A stretch of DNA of 64,000 nt from Brevibacillus panacihumi W25 (GCF_000503775.1 NZ_KI629786.1:1-64000), one strand, 5' to 3'; counted from the stretch's first letter, positions 44,037 to 54,475 are shown. Notes: generated by a model from the sequence alone, not told the origin. Translations and numbers: made by a program.

Positions 44037-44960
44037 CTATTTTTTCTTCTTTCTTTTAAAGGAGAGACTGGAATGAGGATCTACCATGTCGCGAATCCCG
44101 TCTCCCGCAAAATTCAGGCCCATGACCGTCAAAATAATCAAAATCCCTGGAAAAACCGTCATCCACCAGGCTTTGAAGATGACCAGCTTGCCATCGTACA
44201 GGATGTTCCCCCAGCTAGGGTCCGGTGTAGGGACTCCGGCTCCCAAAAAGCTCAAGGCTGCCTCGGTGATGATGGCATCCGCAAAGATGAAGGTCGCCTG
44301 CACGACGAGTGGGGACAGTGTATTGGGAGCGATATGCATCCAGATGATGCGTGTAGCACTAGCTCCTTGCGCCTTCATCGCTTCAATATAGGTTTCTTCC
44401 CGTACGACGAGGGTAGCTGACCGGACAATCCTGGCGACATAAGGGATGAACACGATCCCGAGCGCAATGATCACATTTTCCGTCATCGGGCCTAGAGCCG
44501 CTACGAGGGCAATCGCCAGCAAGATACCCGGAATCGCCATCAAACCATCGCAAATCCGCATCAGGACTTGATCGAGAGCCCTGTAATAGCCGGAATACAG
44601 GCCAATCACCATGCCCGCCGCTGCGGAAATGAGCGCTACAGAAAACCCGACCCCGATGGATACCCGCGCGCCATATACAATACGGGTCAGCAGATCGCGA
44701 CCGAAGTTGTCCGTTCCCAGCAGATGCTCCGCTCCAGGCGGCTGCAGTCTTTTGACCGGGTCCATTTCATAAGGATCGTAGGACACCAGATACGGCCCTA
44801 CCAGAGCAAAGGCCGTGATCAGTACGATGATGATGTTTCCGGTGAGCATCAATGTATTGGAGAGAAAACGGCGCTGTTGAAGGCGGCGCTGTTCTTTTTT
44901 CAACGTTTGTTTTACTTGGGACAATTCCAGCCTTTTCGCGTTTGATCCAAGTGCATCCAT
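44037..44960 (-). CDS. Oligopeptide/dipeptide ABC transporter permease (DppC/OppC type)
   Basis: A 307-residue permease with a long charged N-terminus (KRLELSQVKQTLKKEQRRLQ), then about six membrane helices and the EAA loop (EAMKAQGASATRIIWMHIAPN). PPGAEHLLGTDNFGRDLLTRIVYGAR is characteristic of OppC proteins. It starts 16 bases after the DppB-type gene. Confidence 0.93.
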   Translation of the reverse strand: MDALGSNAKRLELSQVKQTLKKEQRRLQQRRFLSNTLMLTGNIIIVLITAFALVGPYLVSYDPYEMDPVKRLQPPGAEHLLGTDNFGRDLLTRIVYGARVSIGVGFSVALISAAAGMVIGLYSGYYRALDQVLMRICDGLMAIPGILLAIALVAALGPMTENVIIALGIVFIPYVARIVRSATLVVREETYIEAMKAQGASATRIIWMHIAPNTLSPLVVQATFIFADAIITEAALSFLGAGVPTPDPSWGNILYDGKLVIFKAWWMTVFPGILIILTVMGLNFAGDGIRDMVDPHSSLSFKRKKKK

Positions 44961-44976
44961 CCTGCATTCCTCCTTT

Positions 44977-45927
44977 CTATTTCCGCTCCAATCTCACCCT
45001 TGGATCAATGACGCCATACAGGATGTCGACGATCAGATTAATGAAGACATACGCACAGGTCACAAACAGGACGACTCCCTGTATCACCTCATAATCTCGC
45101 CTCTCGACAGAATTGATGATGAGCTGTCCGATACCCGGTATGTTAAATATCGTTTCAGTCACCACCGCCCCAGTGACCAAGCCGCCAAATGTCTGTCCAA
45201 TGACTGTGAGAATCGGGAGAAAGGCATTGCGCAGGGCATGCTTGTAGATCAGCTGCCGATCCTTCACGCCTTTGGAACGCGCAGCTTTCATGTAATTCAT
45301 GTTGAGGACCTCAAGCATCGATGAGCGAGTCATCCGCGTAATCAAGGCGGATTGAATCGCTCCTAGGGACACAGCGGGAAGGATTAAATATTTCAGGTGA
45401 GTCCACAGCCCCGCTTCCAAAGGCTTGTATCCCGCCACGGGCAGCCATTGCAACTTCACGCCGACCAAAAGAATCAAGAAAAGAGCCAGCAGGAAGCTGG
45501 GAATGGCCATCCCAAGCAAGGAGAAGCCCATCACTGTCTGATCGGCTGCCGTCCCTCTTCGCAGTGCTGCGGTAATGCCGAGTGGAATCGCGATCAATAG
45601 TGCGATAATCTGGGCCAGAATCGCGAGTGAAAGCGTCGGCTGGAGATGGCTGAATATTGCCTCGGAGACCGACTCTTTCATAAAATAGGACTCTCCCAAA
45701 TCACCACGAAGCACATCTAGGATCCAGTTCATGTACTGCTGATACATCGGGAGATCAAGCCCAAGCTGTTGCCGAAGGGCCTCCACATCCTGCGCAGTGG
45801 CCGATTCCCCCAGGATCACAGAAGCAGGATCACCCGGAGTGATATGAATGATCAGAAAGATGACCACGGAGACTACAAACAGCACAGGTATCAGGGCTAA
45901 GATTCTCTTAACCAGGTAAAGATTCAC
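44977..45927 (-). CDS. Oligopeptide/dipeptide ABC transporter permease (DppB/OppB type)
   Basis: A 316-residue permease: VKRILALIPVLFVVSVVIFLIIHITPGDPA, then the periplasmic loop and five further helices with the EAA-type loop (KAARSKGVKDRQLIYKHALRNAFLP). Second gene after the binding protein, from which it is separated by a hairpin (45957-45996). Confidence 0.94.
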   Translation of the reverse strand: MNLYLVKRILALIPVLFVVSVVIFLIIHITPGDPASVILGESATAQDVEALRQQLGLDLPMYQQYMNWILDVLRGDLGESYFMKESVSEAIFSHLQPTLSLAILAQIIALLIAIPLGITAALRRGTAADQTVMGFSLLGMAIPSFLLALFLILLVGVKLQWLPVAGYKPLEAGLWTHLKYLILPAVSLGAIQSALITRMTRSSMLEVLNMNYMKAARSKGVKDRQLIYKHALRNAFLPILTVIGQTFGGLVTGAVVTETIFNIPGIGQLIINSVERRDYEVIQGVVLFVTCAYVFINLIVDILYGVIDPRVRLERK

Positions 45928-45956
45928 GAGTCATCCTTCCTTTCTTCGATTTCAGG

Positions 45957-45996
45957 AAAATTCTCCACCCATTCCCGAAGAAAGAATGGGTGGAGA
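45957..45996 (-). terminator. Intercistronic hairpin between binding protein and permease genes
   Basis: TCTCCACCCATTC (45962-45974) pairs exactly with GAATGGGTGGAGA (45984-45996), followed on the minus strand by AATTTTCC. It starts 10 bases past the binding-protein stop. Such partial terminators often keep binding protein above permease. Confidence 0.75.
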
Positions 45997-46005
45997 CAGC
46001 GTTTC

Positions 46006-47631
46006 TTATTTGGCGTTGGATACATTCCACAAAATCAAGCCGTCCAGCCACGTCATGCCTTCCACCGATTTTTGTGAGGAAGAGATGGAATTGCCATCCC
46101 CAATCTTGACTACAGGGACGTACTCGTAGAACCACTTCTGTATGTCATCGTAGACTGACATGGCTTTTTCCAGATTGGGCGCTCCTCTGAATTTCACCAG
46201 AAGCTCATCCAGCTCGGGACTGTCGGTCCACCCGGGGAAATCCTTTCTCATAAACGCAAGGGAGCTGGGCTCGGGTTTGGGCGTATTGGTGATGACGAGG
46301 ATATCGAATTTGCTTTCATCATTTCTCAGCTCAGTGAAAGTAGGCCAGTCATACACTTCCAGCTTTGATTTGACCCCCAGGTTCTTTAATTGCTGTTGGA
46401 AGGCGACTGCCCCGTTGTACATATCTTCATAGTCGCGGCTCGTCATGATGACGACTTCTTCGCCTTTGTAGCCCGCTTCGCCGAGCAATTGCTTCGCCTT
46501 TTCGGGATTATTCTGATTATAGGATTCACGGCCATTCTCACTGGACCACTGACCGATCTGGTAGTACATCATCATATTGTGGTTAAGCTCGTAATATTTT
46601 TCTTGCGTGTAGGCTGCGATCAGGATGGATTCCGCATCGATGCCCGCTGCGATTGCCTGACGCGCCTTCTCATTGGCGAACAATCCTTTTTTCTTGTTAA
46701 AGTACAAGTTCAGCATACCGGTAGGAGCGACATCCACCTTGATCTCAGGATTGCTTTCCAACTGCTGGACACTGTCGTAGGAGACATCAGCCGCGATGTC
46801 GAATTCCCCGGAGAGAAGTCCTGCAACCTGCGTCGACGAATCAGGAGTAAAAATAAAGTAGATATCGTCAACCCGCGCCTCTCTCTTTCCAGCCAAGCCA
46901 TCCGCCGCTTCACTTCTGGCCTGGTAATCCGCGTATTTGGTCAGGTGAATTTGCTGATCCTGTTTCCATTCCTTGAATTGGAATGGTCCAGTCCCGACAT
47001 ATTCCTTGACGCCTTTTGGATCTGCCTGATCGATCAGTTCTTTGGGCATAATTGCCGGGTAATTTCCCCCGCCGTATGCGAGGATTGCCATCGCTGTGGC
47101 GGTAGGCTGTTTCAGGGTAAGAACGGCAGTCTGAGCATCCTTGACCTCAAAAACAGCCCCAGTGAAGTGATCCTTCCCGGCACTGGATATCTGGATCCAC
47201 CGATTCATGGATGCCGCCACATCGTCAGCGGTCATTTCTTTGCCGTTATGAAAGCGGACTCCCTGGCGCAGCCGGAAGGTAATCGTTGTTCCATCCTCGC
47301 TCTGCTCCCATGACTCTGCCAGCATGGGTTGGACGTGGTACTTGGAATCAGAGGTCACCAGCGTCTCAAATACGTTGCGCCCGATTGTGGCCGAAGCCTG
47401 CGAGGTAGTCACATGCGGGTCGAGAGTCGGTGGTTGTGCCTGGTAGGCGATCTTCAATTCTCCCCCTGAAACTGCTTGTGGTTCCTTAGCGGGTTCTGGT
47501 TGGGTTTGCCCCTGACCAGGCGGTTGAGCCCCTTCATTTTGTCCTGTCTGAGCCGTCTGTGCCCCGCATCCAGCCAATGATGCCGCTACAATCCAAATAG
47601 CCAATGTTCTGACAATACGAGATGCCTTCAT
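46006..47631 (-). CDS. Oligopeptide/dipeptide ABC transporter substrate-binding lipoprotein
   Basis: The 541-residue product starts with a lipoprotein signal (ASRIVRTLAIWIVAASLAGC, lipidated Cys22), then a Gln- and Pro-rich linker and SBP family 5 (DppA/OppA) domain: TLDPHVTTSQASATIGRNVFETLV, GVRFHNGKEMTADDV, GTGPFQFKEW. ATG 47631 follows AAAGGGGGTAG; an upstream in-frame start (47652) is less likely. The third gene context, a C45 hydrolase directly upstream, implies it binds the compound that the hydrolase cleaves or a derived peptide (inference). Confidence 0.93.
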   Translation of the reverse strand: MKASRIVRTLAIWIVAASLAGCGAQTAQTGQNEGAQPPGQGQTQPEPAKEPQAVSGGELKIAYQAQPPTLDPHVTTSQASATIGRNVFETLVTSDSKYHVQPMLAESWEQSEDGTTITFRLRQGVRFHNGKEMTADDVAASMNRWIQISSAGKDHFTGAVFEVKDAQTAVLTLKQPTATAMAILAYGGGNYPAIMPKELIDQADPKGVKEYVGTGPFQFKEWKQDQQIHLTKYADYQARSEAADGLAGKREARVDDIYFIFTPDSSTQVAGLLSGEFDIAADVSYDSVQQLESNPEIKVDVAPTGMLNLYFNKKKGLFANEKARQAIAAGIDAESILIAAYTQEKYYELNHNMMMYYQIGQWSSENGRESYNQNNPEKAKQLLGEAGYKGEEVVIMTSRDYEDMYNGAVAFQQQLKNLGVKSKLEVYDWPTFTELRNDESKFDILVITNTPKPEPSSLAFMRKDFPGWTDSPELDELLVKFRGAPNLEKAMSVYDDIQKWFYEYVPVVKIGDGNSISSSQKSVEGMTWLDGLILWNVSNAK

Positions 47632-47668
47632 TTTGTCTACCCCCTTTATCATTGCTTTTTAGATTCCG

Positions 47669-48784
47669 CTATGCCTGGGAAAAGGTATAGCGTTTGTATT
47701 CGTATTGATTGGGAGGACCGAGTGCTACCCACAGATTCCCTTCCCCGGGTTCTGCGATGACCGAAGCAAACGTGATGATGTCTGCTCCCTTGTCTCCCGG
47801 AGACTGTACTCTCTCATCACCCGCAACCTGGCACAAGCAGTGGGGAAATGTTTCCCGATCCCGCAAGATGTCCTGCATCACCGTAGTATTCAACTTGCCG
47901 TGGTGCTCCTTCAACAAGCTCAGCATCCGCTCCAGCCTGATCCGCGAATTCTCCAGCTCTACGCCCCGCAATCGCTCCTCAGCCAGCAAACTCTCTGCGG
48001 TGTAATGATTGGAATGAGCCAGCAGACCGTTTTCGGGGAAAATCAGGGCATCCCGGGTTGGCGTATTCTCGAAGTCTACAGCTCCCCCGTATTTGTCCAA
48101 CAGAATCAGGTTGCGCGAAGATGCACGCTCTACTTGGCGGATCAGCTCGACTGCCTCTCCGACTGTGTCTTTGGAAAGCGCCAGCCGGGACAACATATAA
48201 CGAGGAAGGCCTGCGCGCCAGCCGTCACAGGTTAGAAAGTTGGCGAAAGCCCCTAGGCCCCTCTGATTGATCCCGACATAAGAAATCTGCCCCGCAGGGG
48301 TTAGCATAAGCGTGGCCGGTCCACGATCCGGAACACACTCCACCACCACTCCCAGCTCGGAATAAAAGGCCGGCAGATCGCAGTTCTGTCCAATCAACGG
48401 AATCCCATTGGACGTCGCCTCCGCCAATACGGCAAAGGTCGTGCACTCATTGTTGGCTTTGGCATCATGATTGATCTCCGCCCTGACCTGCAACAGATAG
48501 GCTTCCGCGATCGAAATTCCGGCACCTTCTGCTACTCCCTGCACCTCTTCATCAAAGAATTCTGCATACTTCTGGACATAGGGACGGTACTTCATGACAG
48601 CGCTTTCCAATTTTTCAGCCGTCATTTGATAGCGGCTATTCAAGCGATCCAGCGCATAGTCACGATGCTTTAGAATCAGTTCCGAGCAAGCTTCTCCAAA
48701 CTGCTGACCGATTTGGCGATAGGTCCCGCTAAATCGATAGAAAGGAAATGATTGTGTCGATCGTTTTGTGTTTTGCTGCGACAT
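47669..48784 (-). CDS. C45-family autoproteolytic acyltransferase/hydrolase
   Basis: A 371-residue member of the isopenicillin N acyltransferase (peptidase C45, Ntn-hydrolase) family: FRFSGTYRQIGQQFGE-like start (FYRFSG...IGQQFGEA), then NNECTTFAVLA with Cys114 as the nucleophile freed by self-cleavage. SNGIPLIGQNCDLP and GISIAEAYLLQVRAE fit the fold. The family includes acyl-CoA:6-APA transferase and N-acyl amide hydrolases. Nothing shows secretion, so the substrate is probably taken up. First gene of the transporter operon. Confidence 0.88.
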   Translation of the reverse strand: MSQQNTKRSTQSFPFYRFSGTYRQIGQQFGEACSELILKHRDYALDRLNSRYQMTAEKLESAVMKYRPYVQKYAEFFDEEVQGVAEGAGISIAEAYLLQVRAEINHDAKANNECTTFAVLAEATSNGIPLIGQNCDLPAFYSELGVVVECVPDRGPATLMLTPAGQISYVGINQRGLGAFANFLTCDGWRAGLPRYMLSRLALSKDTVGEAVELIRQVERASSRNLILLDKYGGAVDFENTPTRDALIFPENGLLAHSNHYTAESLLAEERLRGVELENSRIRLERMLSLLKEHHGKLNTTVMQDILRDRETFPHCLCQVAGDERVQSPGDKGADIITFASVIAEPGEGNLWVALGPPNQYEYKRYTFSQA

Positions 48785-48981
48785 CCGATTTTCTCCTTAC
48801 TCTTTTATTTCTGTTTTTTCAGGAACGTGGTTTTCTCCCCTCGACTCCTTTCCAGCTTGTGTGCCTATTGTTGAAATATTCCGTACAATGAACGTACCAC
48901 GCGGTTACTCTTCAAGTAAATTTCATATTTTTTGTCTGTTTCTTTAAAAAATTTGAAGATAGCCTCATCCTCTTCCAAACA

Positions 48982-49017
48982 CGAAAAGATGCAGCACGAT
49001 ATCGCACTGCATCTTTC
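48982..49017 (-). terminator. Terminator after the LysR gene at 49 kb
   Basis: AAAGATGCAG (48986-48995) pairs with CTGCATCTTT (49008-49017) with a 12-base loop, and T's follow on the minus strand. It lies 8 bases past the LysR stop. Confidence 0.8.
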
Positions 49018-49024
49018 AAATGAG

Positions 49025-49897
49025 TTACTTATCATTCATAAAATCAAGGGCCAGCAAATGAGCCACAAATTTATTCACAATCGCCAACTGGGTGGTTGAT
49101 TCCCTGTAAAGCATCCACGTCTTCAGCGTTACAGGTTCACCGCTTTTTGTCACAAGCTCGTATGCATGCAAGGGATCGTCAGGGTATAGAAAAATCTGCG
49201 GGATGATTGCATAGCCCAGGTCATTCATTACCATTTCCTTACATATTTCAAACGTATCAACCTGCATGGTAATGAGAGGGGGAGCGGTAAACCTCTCATA
49301 CCACCAGTTGTTGATCTCCTCGCTGAAATCCGAGCTGTTTTTATAGTTGATCCGCGGGATATTGGGCAAATCGTCCAGGTTGATTTTATTTTTTGAAATG
49401 ATGAAGATGTTTTCTTCTTTTAGCAAATACTTTTGTTCTGACCACGTATATTTGCCTCTGACGATCCCGACGTGTATCTCCTCATTGCGTATCCATTCGT
49501 ATATTTCGTCACTGATCCCCGTCTTGACATTGATTTCGACCCTGGGATACAGGCTGACAAACTCTTTAAGGATGGGGGGAAGCTTGTAATGGGCTATCAC
49601 CCTGGATACTCCGAGCCTTAAGGTGCCTTGGGCTTCATTTGCCATATTCAACATGTAATCTTTCGCCTTGCGCAGCTCTGTACTTGCCTTTTGGGCATAT
49701 TGATACAAGTATTTTCCTTCTGGAGTAAATTCGATTTTTTTCCCGCTTCGGGCAAGTATGGGTACTCCGAATTCTTTCTCCAACTGCTGCAGTCGATAGG
49801 TTAAAGCCGGTGGGGTAATATAGAGAAGCTCGGCAGCTTTGGTCAGGTTCTGCGCTTCCGCTATATATTTCAGCAGAAGATAGTCCTTCTCATTCAT
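49025..49897 (-). CDS. LysR-type regulator (possible regulator of the C45/transporter operon)
   Basis: A 290-residue LysR regulator: HTH at 3-60 (LLLKYIAEAQNLTKAAELLYITPPALTYRLQQLEKEFG), then substrate-binding domain. It lies on the same strand as the C45 gene, which is 240 bases downstream past a terminator. It sits 3 bases behind the EAL gene. A role in sensing the cleaved product is inferred only from position. Confidence 0.87.
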   Translation of the reverse strand: MNEKDYLLLKYIAEAQNLTKAAELLYITPPALTYRLQQLEKEFGVPILARSGKKIEFTPEGKYLYQYAQKASTELRKAKDYMLNMANEAQGTLRLGVSRVIAHYKLPPILKEFVSLYPRVEINVKTGISDEIYEWIRNEEIHVGIVRGKYTWSEQKYLLKEENIFIISKNKINLDDLPNIPRINYKNSSDFSEEINNWWYERFTAPPLITMQVDTFEICKEMVMNDLGYAIIPQIFLYPDDPLHAYELVTKSGEPVTLKTWMLYRESTTQLAIVNKFVAHLLALDFMNDK

Positions 49898-49899
49898 GC

Positions 49900-52348
49900 T
49901 TATCCCCCGATTTCGCCTGCGATTCGGCCAGGAATAAAAAACTCCTGTTCTACTTGCTCCGCAGATAATGGTCTGCTGAAATAGTATCCCTGAATTTCCT
50001 GACAGTCATTTTCTGTGAGGACATCCAGTTGATCCTTCGTTTCGATTCCTTCTGCAATGACGTCCAATTTCAGATGCTGGGCCATCGAGATGATCGCGGC
50101 CACAATCGCTTTGTCACTGCTGTTTTGTGTAATGTCCATAATGAAGGAACGATCAATTTTTAATTTGTGTATCGGGAATTTCTTCAGATAGCTCAACGAA
50201 CTATAGCCTGTTCCGAAGTCATCCAAACTGATGCGAATCCCGATCTTATTCAATTCCTGCAGAATCGCGATTGATACAGCAGGGTCCATCATCATGCTCT
50301 CAGTGATTTCCAGCTCCAGGTAATTGGGTGCCAGCTTTGTCTCCTCCAGGATGTTTTTGATATACATCACCAGATTTGGCTGATGGAACTGCTGTGATGA
50401 CAGGTTGACCGATATCGGAATCAAAGGCCCCCCCTCATCATGCCATAGCTTCATCTGACGGCAAGCTTCCTTCAATACCCACGTCCCGATCTCAAAAATC
50501 AACCCTGTCTCCTCCGCTATGGGAATAAACAAGCCGGGAGACATCAAGCCTTTCTTCGGATGATTCCATCTGACCAAAGCCTCCACACCGATCATCTGAT
50601 TGCTCTCAGCATGAAATTGCGGCTGGTAATGCAGCTCCAGCTCATTGCGTTCTATTGCTTTTCGCAGATCACTTTCGATTTCGATATGGTCCAATAACTG
50701 AAGATCCAGGTCAGGCGAGTAAAACTGGTGGCCATTTTTCCCCTGACGCTTCACCTGATACATAGCAGTATCGGCCTTTTTCAGCAAGTCTACAGAATCC
50801 TTGCCATGAATCGGGAATAATGCCGTACCAATACTGGCAGATATGTAGAAATCATTGTCTTTCAAATGAAACGGCTGCTTGAGTGCTTCCATGATCTGCT
50901 GCGCCAACTCCGCTGCCTCAGCCCCGTCCGCTCCCGTTTTGGAAAAACACCGTAAATTCGTCTCCACCCATTCGGGCTACAGTCGCTTGGGAAGCCTCCG
51001 CGCATCGGACGATCCGGTCGCTTACCCCTTGCAAGAACAAGTCTCCGTAGGTATGTCCCAGTGAATCATTAATCATTTTGAACCGGTCTATATCCAAAAC
51101 CATGACGGCAAAGATCGTTGTTTCTCCCTTGTTTTCCTCTATGGTGCGATTCAACAACTCATAAAATTTTCTGCGATTAGGCAGTCCTGTTAGCTCGTCA
51201 TGATCGGCCTGGTGCTTGATGATGGTCTTGACCCGGTTTTCCTCTGTAATATCCTTAATAAAAAGATGATTCCCGACGACCTCGCCCTGGATCGTAACAG
51301 GTACATTGATCACACTTAACTCCACTTTTTCCCCGCCTGGGCGGATAAGAGTCGTCTCGAAATTTTTGGCCGTCTGCCCAAAGGATTGATTGTACCAGTC
51401 TGCCGTATTCTCTCTTACATCTTCGGCAAGAATCGTACTAATTTTGGAAATAGGCTGCTGAAGAAAGTCCTCTGCCCGCAATCCTCCTATTTTGAGGATC
51501 GCTGGATTCATGTTTAGAATCACCCCAGAGGTATTGATCGAGATAATGCCGTACTCGTTGTTTTCATATAACGAGTGATACCAGCTTTCATTCTCCTCAA
51601 TTCTCGAATCTTTTTGAGAAAGCCGTTTATTGATGAAAACGCCAAACAACGTCAAACCCAGCAGAAAAAACGTAGCTACGACAATAATATAAGCCAGCGA
51701 ATCGGTACCCATCTGCATCTCTTGGCTGTCCGTCATGTGCGGACTATGAAAATGGGCAGCTACCATTCCCGTGTAATGCATGCCCGCGATAGCCGCTCCC
51801 ATAATCAGAGAGCTTCCCAATTTATACAGATACACGAATCGCGATTGATCCCGATTCACATAGAACAGGAGCCACAGTGCGGCAAAGGATGCTGTGCCCG
51901 CGATTACGATGGAAAGAATCACATAGTACGGATCGTAGGTAATCTCGACATTCATCGCTTCCATACCGGTGTAGTGCATACCGGATATACCGGCAGCCAT
52001 ACATAACCCGGCGATGAAAATCTGCCTAACCTCCAGCGTATTTCTCGTTACTGTGAGCAAAGCAATGGCTGACACAAGTATGGCAAAAATAACAGACAAA
52101 ATAACTAGGCCAATATCGTAAACAACCTTGACCGGGAGGGTGAGCGCCAGCATTCCCACGAAATGCATCGACCAGATTCCCAACCCCATCGACATCGCCC
52201 CGAAAACCAACCAAAGCAGCCTATTCTTCCCTTTGCTGTTATTCACCCTGCCAGCGAGATCGAGTGCAGAATACGAAGCGGCTACCGCAATGAGATAGGA
52301 TAGGATGACCAAAAAATAATCATACGTTCCGTGCAAGGTATGATCCAT
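49900..52348 (-). pseudogene. MHYT-PAS-GGDEF-EAL cyclic-di-GMP enzyme, broken after GGDEF
   Basis: The first part (52348-50918) has seven membrane helices with three MHYT-type motifs (SMHFVGM, GMHYTGM, GMHYTGM), a PAS domain (about 250-360), then a GGDEF domain ending in MGGDEFTVFF (461-465). The second part (to 49900) supplies the rest of GGDEF and an EAL domain (GVEALVRWNHP, ELEITESMMMD, DDFGTGYSSL, IDRSFI, EGIET). Dropping one base from the T-run at 50943-50947 joins both into an 815-residue protein, like B. subtilis YkoW (DgcW). A second start (ATG 50967) cannot restore a full GGDEF. As written the protein is truncated. Confidence 0.88.
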
Positions 52349-52469
52349 GTTTGTTGCACCTAGCTTTCCTTTGACTCAGCTTGAGTTTTGACATGACAAA
52401 TTCATTAAAATCAAGCATACTGAACGTCTTGGATATCTGCAATCATTTTCCACTATTTCAACAACCATG

Positions 52470-52517
52470 AAAAAGACAGAGGTTGGGTAGATGCATCATA
52501 CCTACCCTTCCCCTGTC
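52470..52517 (-). terminator. Terminator after the MFS exporter gene
   Basis: GACAGAGG-TTGGGTAG (52475-52490) pairs with CTACCCTT-CCCCTGTC (52502-52517), and T's (52474-52470) follow on the minus strand. It lies 17 bases past the MFS stop. Confidence 0.8.
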
Positions 52518-52534
52518 CATCTGATGCTCGTTCG

Positions 52535-53779
52535 TTATGATTCTTTCAATGCCGGTTTTCCCGCTTCGATCAGTACTTTATTTCGGCCTAAAAAGACGGC
52601 TAATATGATGATGAAAATTCCTGTTCCTACAAGTAGCCATTCGATTTTGATCATATCTGCGATCGGACCGAAAATAAGCATTCCAATTGGCATCATGGAG
52701 GTTGAAATCATCCCCATTACTCCAAAGACTCTTCCTAAAAAATCTTCTTCGATCTTTTCCTGCAAAATAACTGTGGTCGGCGTATTGAAAATTGGCATGG
52801 CAACCCCGAATAAAGCCATGAAGACCAAATAAATCCAAAAGACCGGAACGATACCGAGTGCGATTGTACAGGCCCCCATGATCAGACTCGCGAATGTCAT
52901 CGTTTTCACTTTATTTTGGAAGCCTCCCCAAGCCGCAATCATTCCTCCGCCTGCCATCATGCCAATTGAAAAGGCGATTTCTATAGCAGTTAGTCTCCAC
53001 AAGTCATCACCAAAGCTTCGTGCAACCTGCAGGGGTGTCAAAAATGCGGCAGGTGCCATCAATACAAAGAAGAATGCAAAGAATAGGAAGAACTTTTTCA
53101 GAAAATCATGGTTATTGACATATTGTAAACCTTCTTTAAAGTCACGGAAGTAGCTCGTAGTCTGTTTTTCCGCAGCCTTCTCATGTACAGAGATTTTTAC
53201 AAAAGCAAGCAGTGTGACAATCGCAATTGCTGCAGTAATGACATCAATGAAAAAAATAATTTCAATCGAGGTCATTGCGAATAGAGCTGCACTGGCCATG
53301 GGAGATACGAACATGATAACAGCTTGAATGCTCCCATTGGCTCCGTTCACCTTTGTCAGCTTATCCTTCGGAACAATTTGCGGCAAAATCGCACCGACGG
53401 CAGGCGTCTGTATCCCTGTCCCAAAGGCACGAATCGCTGCCATTACAAAAAGCAGCCAAATCGCATCAAATCCCATTAAGAAGAGAATGGCAAGAATCAA
53501 CGTAGCGATTGCAATGAGGCCGTCAGCTATTATAATCAGCATTTTGCGATTGTATCGATCCGCCCAAACCCCAGCAACCGGAGATAAAAGAAAAGTCGGA
53601 ATGAAACCGCAAATGATATACAATGTCATCATCACGCCAGATTCCGTCGTTAGGGTTATGTACCACATGATGGCATATTGAACCAGGGACGATCCAAAAA
53701 GAGATATCGTCTGGCTGCTTAAAAAGAGAACAATATTCTTTACCCAATTCTCCTTCCGATCATCATTCCCTGTGTTCAA
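52535..53779 (-). CDS. MFS-type exporter
   Basis: A 414-residue, 12-helix carrier of the MFS_3 (enterobactin exporter/MefA-like) branch: SLFGSSLVQYAIMWYITL in helix 1, PVAGVWADRYNRK between helices 2 and 3, and AAIRAFGTGIQTPAVGAILPQIV in helices 4 and 5. It would pump small molecules out with H+ exchange. The start TTG 53779 has a GGGAGGG site 10 bases upstream. It lies 21 bases after the TPR protein gene, so may share its transcript. Confidence 0.86.
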   Translation of the reverse strand: MNTGNDDRKENWVKNIVLFLSSQTISLFGSSLVQYAIMWYITLTTESGVMMTLYIICGFIPTFLLSPVAGVWADRYNRKMLIIIADGLIAIATLILAILFLMGFDAIWLLFVMAAIRAFGTGIQTPAVGAILPQIVPKDKLTKVNGANGSIQAVIMFVSPMASAALFAMTSIEIIFFIDVITAAIAIVTLLAFVKISVHEKAAEKQTTSYFRDFKEGLQYVNNHDFLKKFFLFFAFFFVLMAPAAFLTPLQVARSFGDDLWRLTAIEIAFSIGMMAGGGMIAAWGGFQNKVKTMTFASLIMGACTIALGIVPVFWIYLVFMALFGVAMPIFNTPTTVILQEKIEEDFLGRVFGVMGMISTSMMPIGMLIFGPIADMIKIEWLLVGTGIFIIILAVFLGRNKVLIEAGKPALKES

Positions 53780-53800
53780 TGGCTAACAACCCTCCCGCTT

Positions 53801-54475
53801 CTATTTGAAAGATTTCAACCACGACAGCAAGGCCCAACGCCTTTCCGTCCGGCGTTTATAAGAAGGCAATCCACGATATACTTCTACCGCCTCCCGGTAA
53901 GACGCCTTGGCTTTCTCCTTTTGCTGCAAGGCAAGGTACAGCTCTCCCAGCTTGTAGTACACCTCGCATGAAGACATGTTCATCCGTGCCAGCTCTTCCA
54001 AACAGGCAAGGGCCTTTTCCTGTTGATTCTGTTTGGCATAGGCCTCCCCCATGACGAGATAGGGTTCCCCGTATTTGACCCGCGGATTGGCTTTCAGCGC
54101 CTGGTCGATTAATGGCAAGCCATCTTCCATCCGGCCCACCTTTAAAAGGCATATTCCCTTGTCGCACAAATATTCCGGTGCATCCTGCATCACCGTTGAG
54201 ATTTCCTCCAGATACGGGAGAGCCTCCTTATACTGGTGTTTCTCCATATGCAAACGTGCGATCTCCAGCTTGCTATTCGTGTCATGCGGGTTCAGGCGAA
54301 GCTGGTTCTGCAGATTGCTAAGCCGTCTCCATCTGCGATAGGGTTTGGTGATGTCAGGAAGCAATCGGACAAATCGAAGATCCAATACGTACAACAGCAG
54401 CAGAATAATGAGCATGGCGACAAAAGGATTTCCCGTCAGCCACCACAAGATTGAGAATATGAACACTTTCCCCAA
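53801..54475 (-). CDS. Membrane-anchored tetratricopeptide repeat (TPR) protein
   Basis: The 224-residue product has a membrane-spanning N-terminus (residues 5-31, FSILWWLTGNPFVAMLIILLLLYV), then at least four TPR-like helix pairs (LEIARLHMEKHQYKEALPYLEEI, GICLLKVGRMEDGLPLIDQAL, GEAYAKQNQQEKALACLEELA, LGELYLALQQKEKAKASYREAV). It should hold proteins together at the inner face. Function unknown. Confidence 0.82.
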   Translation of the reverse strand: MGKVFIFSILWWLTGNPFVAMLIILLLLYVLDLRFVRLLPDITKPYRRWRRLSNLQNQLRLNPHDTNSKLEIARLHMEKHQYKEALPYLEEISTVMQDAPEYLCDKGICLLKVGRMEDGLPLIDQALKANPRVKYGEPYLVMGEAYAKQNQQEKALACLEELARMNMSSCEVYYKLGELYLALQQKEKAKASYREAVEVYRGLPSYKRRTERRWALLSWLKSFK

